Shown here piece by piece: positions 6,801 through 7,030 of a DNA stretch of 7,030 bases. This DNA is from an uncultured Bacteroidota bacterium (GTDB taxonomy: Bacteria; Bacteroidota; Bacteroidia; Chitinophagales; Chitinophagaceae), in contig CAIVKT010000412.1 in assembly GCA_903906615.1 (NCBI GenBank), positions 1 through 7,030 of the forward strand, in the 5' to 3' direction. Under the pieces are notes generated by a model. It was given only the letters and a program-made list of their open reading frames with translations. It did not search any database and was not told where the DNA came from. Position 1 is the first letter of the stretch, and each line of letters begins with the position of its first letter. Both the position numbers and the translations under genes were made by a program.

Positions 6801-7030
6801 CCGGGTCATCGCTTTGCTCTCCCCGAAACGCTTGCCTGCTCTGTATCTTCTGCAATTGCCGGTCGTATACAAGCTTCGCTGTTTTCATGGCCACGTCCTG
6901 GTCCAGCAATACTGCATTCAGCTTTTTCTCAGAGATATCCAGCCGGTACATCAACTGAAAAAACACTTCGGGGCCACGCTCCAGTACAGCAACAATTTTT
7001 TCTGCAAGCAGTTGAAGTATTGCTTCTTCC
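6787..7030 (-). CDS. small conserved-looking protein of unknown function (5' end outside window)
   Basis: The last 80 residues and the stop are in the window, and the frame is open to the right edge. I see no named domain. The sequence reads as a helical soluble protein: a hydrophobic helix AILQLLAEKIVAVLE near the start of the visible part, then EVFFQLMYRLDISEKKL (about 21-37), a second segment AKLVYDRQLQKIQ (51-63) and a polar tail ending PELKW. The amphipathic pattern, uninterrupted frame and codon use like the neighbouring genes support real coding, although no start is visible. It may be a short protein with little missing. I have an impression of similar short hypothetical proteins in Bacteroidota, but no function. 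The final TGG and TGA codons lie inside the 38-base palindrome, so coding and terminator overlap. Confidence 0.65.
   Translation of the reverse strand, partial: EEAILQLLAEKIVAVLERGPEVFFQLMYRLDISEKKLNAVLLDQDVAMKTAKLVYDRQLQKIQSRQAFRGEQSDDPELKW

Noticed and set aside
1..7030. CRISPR arrays, tRNA or rRNA genes, insertion sequences
   Set aside because: No regularly spaced repeats, no tRNA- or rRNA-like segments and no transposase motifs were seen on either strand.

Overview
The window looks like a chromosomal segment of a Bacteroidota bacterium, most likely of the Chitinophagaceae or a close relative. This rests on the style of the proteins: a TPR sensor ending in a DHp module of the HDVRGPVATILGL type, a PKS/methyltransferase/flavoprotein trio, the absence of Shine-Dalgarno sequences before the starts, and moderate GC coding DNA separated by very AT-rich gaps. 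The lineage is recognised from memory of family style and was not searched.

Layout. Positions 1-2334 (minus strand) hold a tightly packed cassette read right to left: a type III polyketide synthase (1243-2334), a SAM-dependent methyltransferase (542-1246, 4-base ATGA overlap) and an FAD-dependent oxidoreductase (549 to beyond position 1, 8-base overlap). Together they look like a make, methylate and oxidise pathway for a phenolic lipid, pyrone or quinone. The flavoprotein is cut by the window edge, so the operon probably continues to the left.

Positions 2449-6073 (minus strand) hold a second pair, 16 bases apart: a secreted/membrane TPR protein whose cytoplasmic end is a histidine-kinase DHp segment with no ATPase domain (4358-6073), then a polytopic TMTC-like GT-C protein with C-terminal TPRs (2449-4341), a candidate protein O-glycosyltransferase. 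A 114-base gap with no clear promoter or terminator separates this pair from the PKS cassette, so read-through between the two is possible.

Positions 6074-6260 are an AT-rich divergent intergenic region. To its right, on the plus strand, is a short exported protein of unknown function (6261-6743). It converges on the end of a small minus-strand gene (6787 to beyond 7030) that carries no recognisable domain. Between and partly inside these convergent ends lies a perfect 38-base palindrome (6763-6800) that probably acts as a two-way transcription terminator.

The strongest points of interest are the translationally coupled polyketide cassette, the DHp-only sensor, and its operon partner, a bacterial relative of animal TMTC O-mannosyltransferases.
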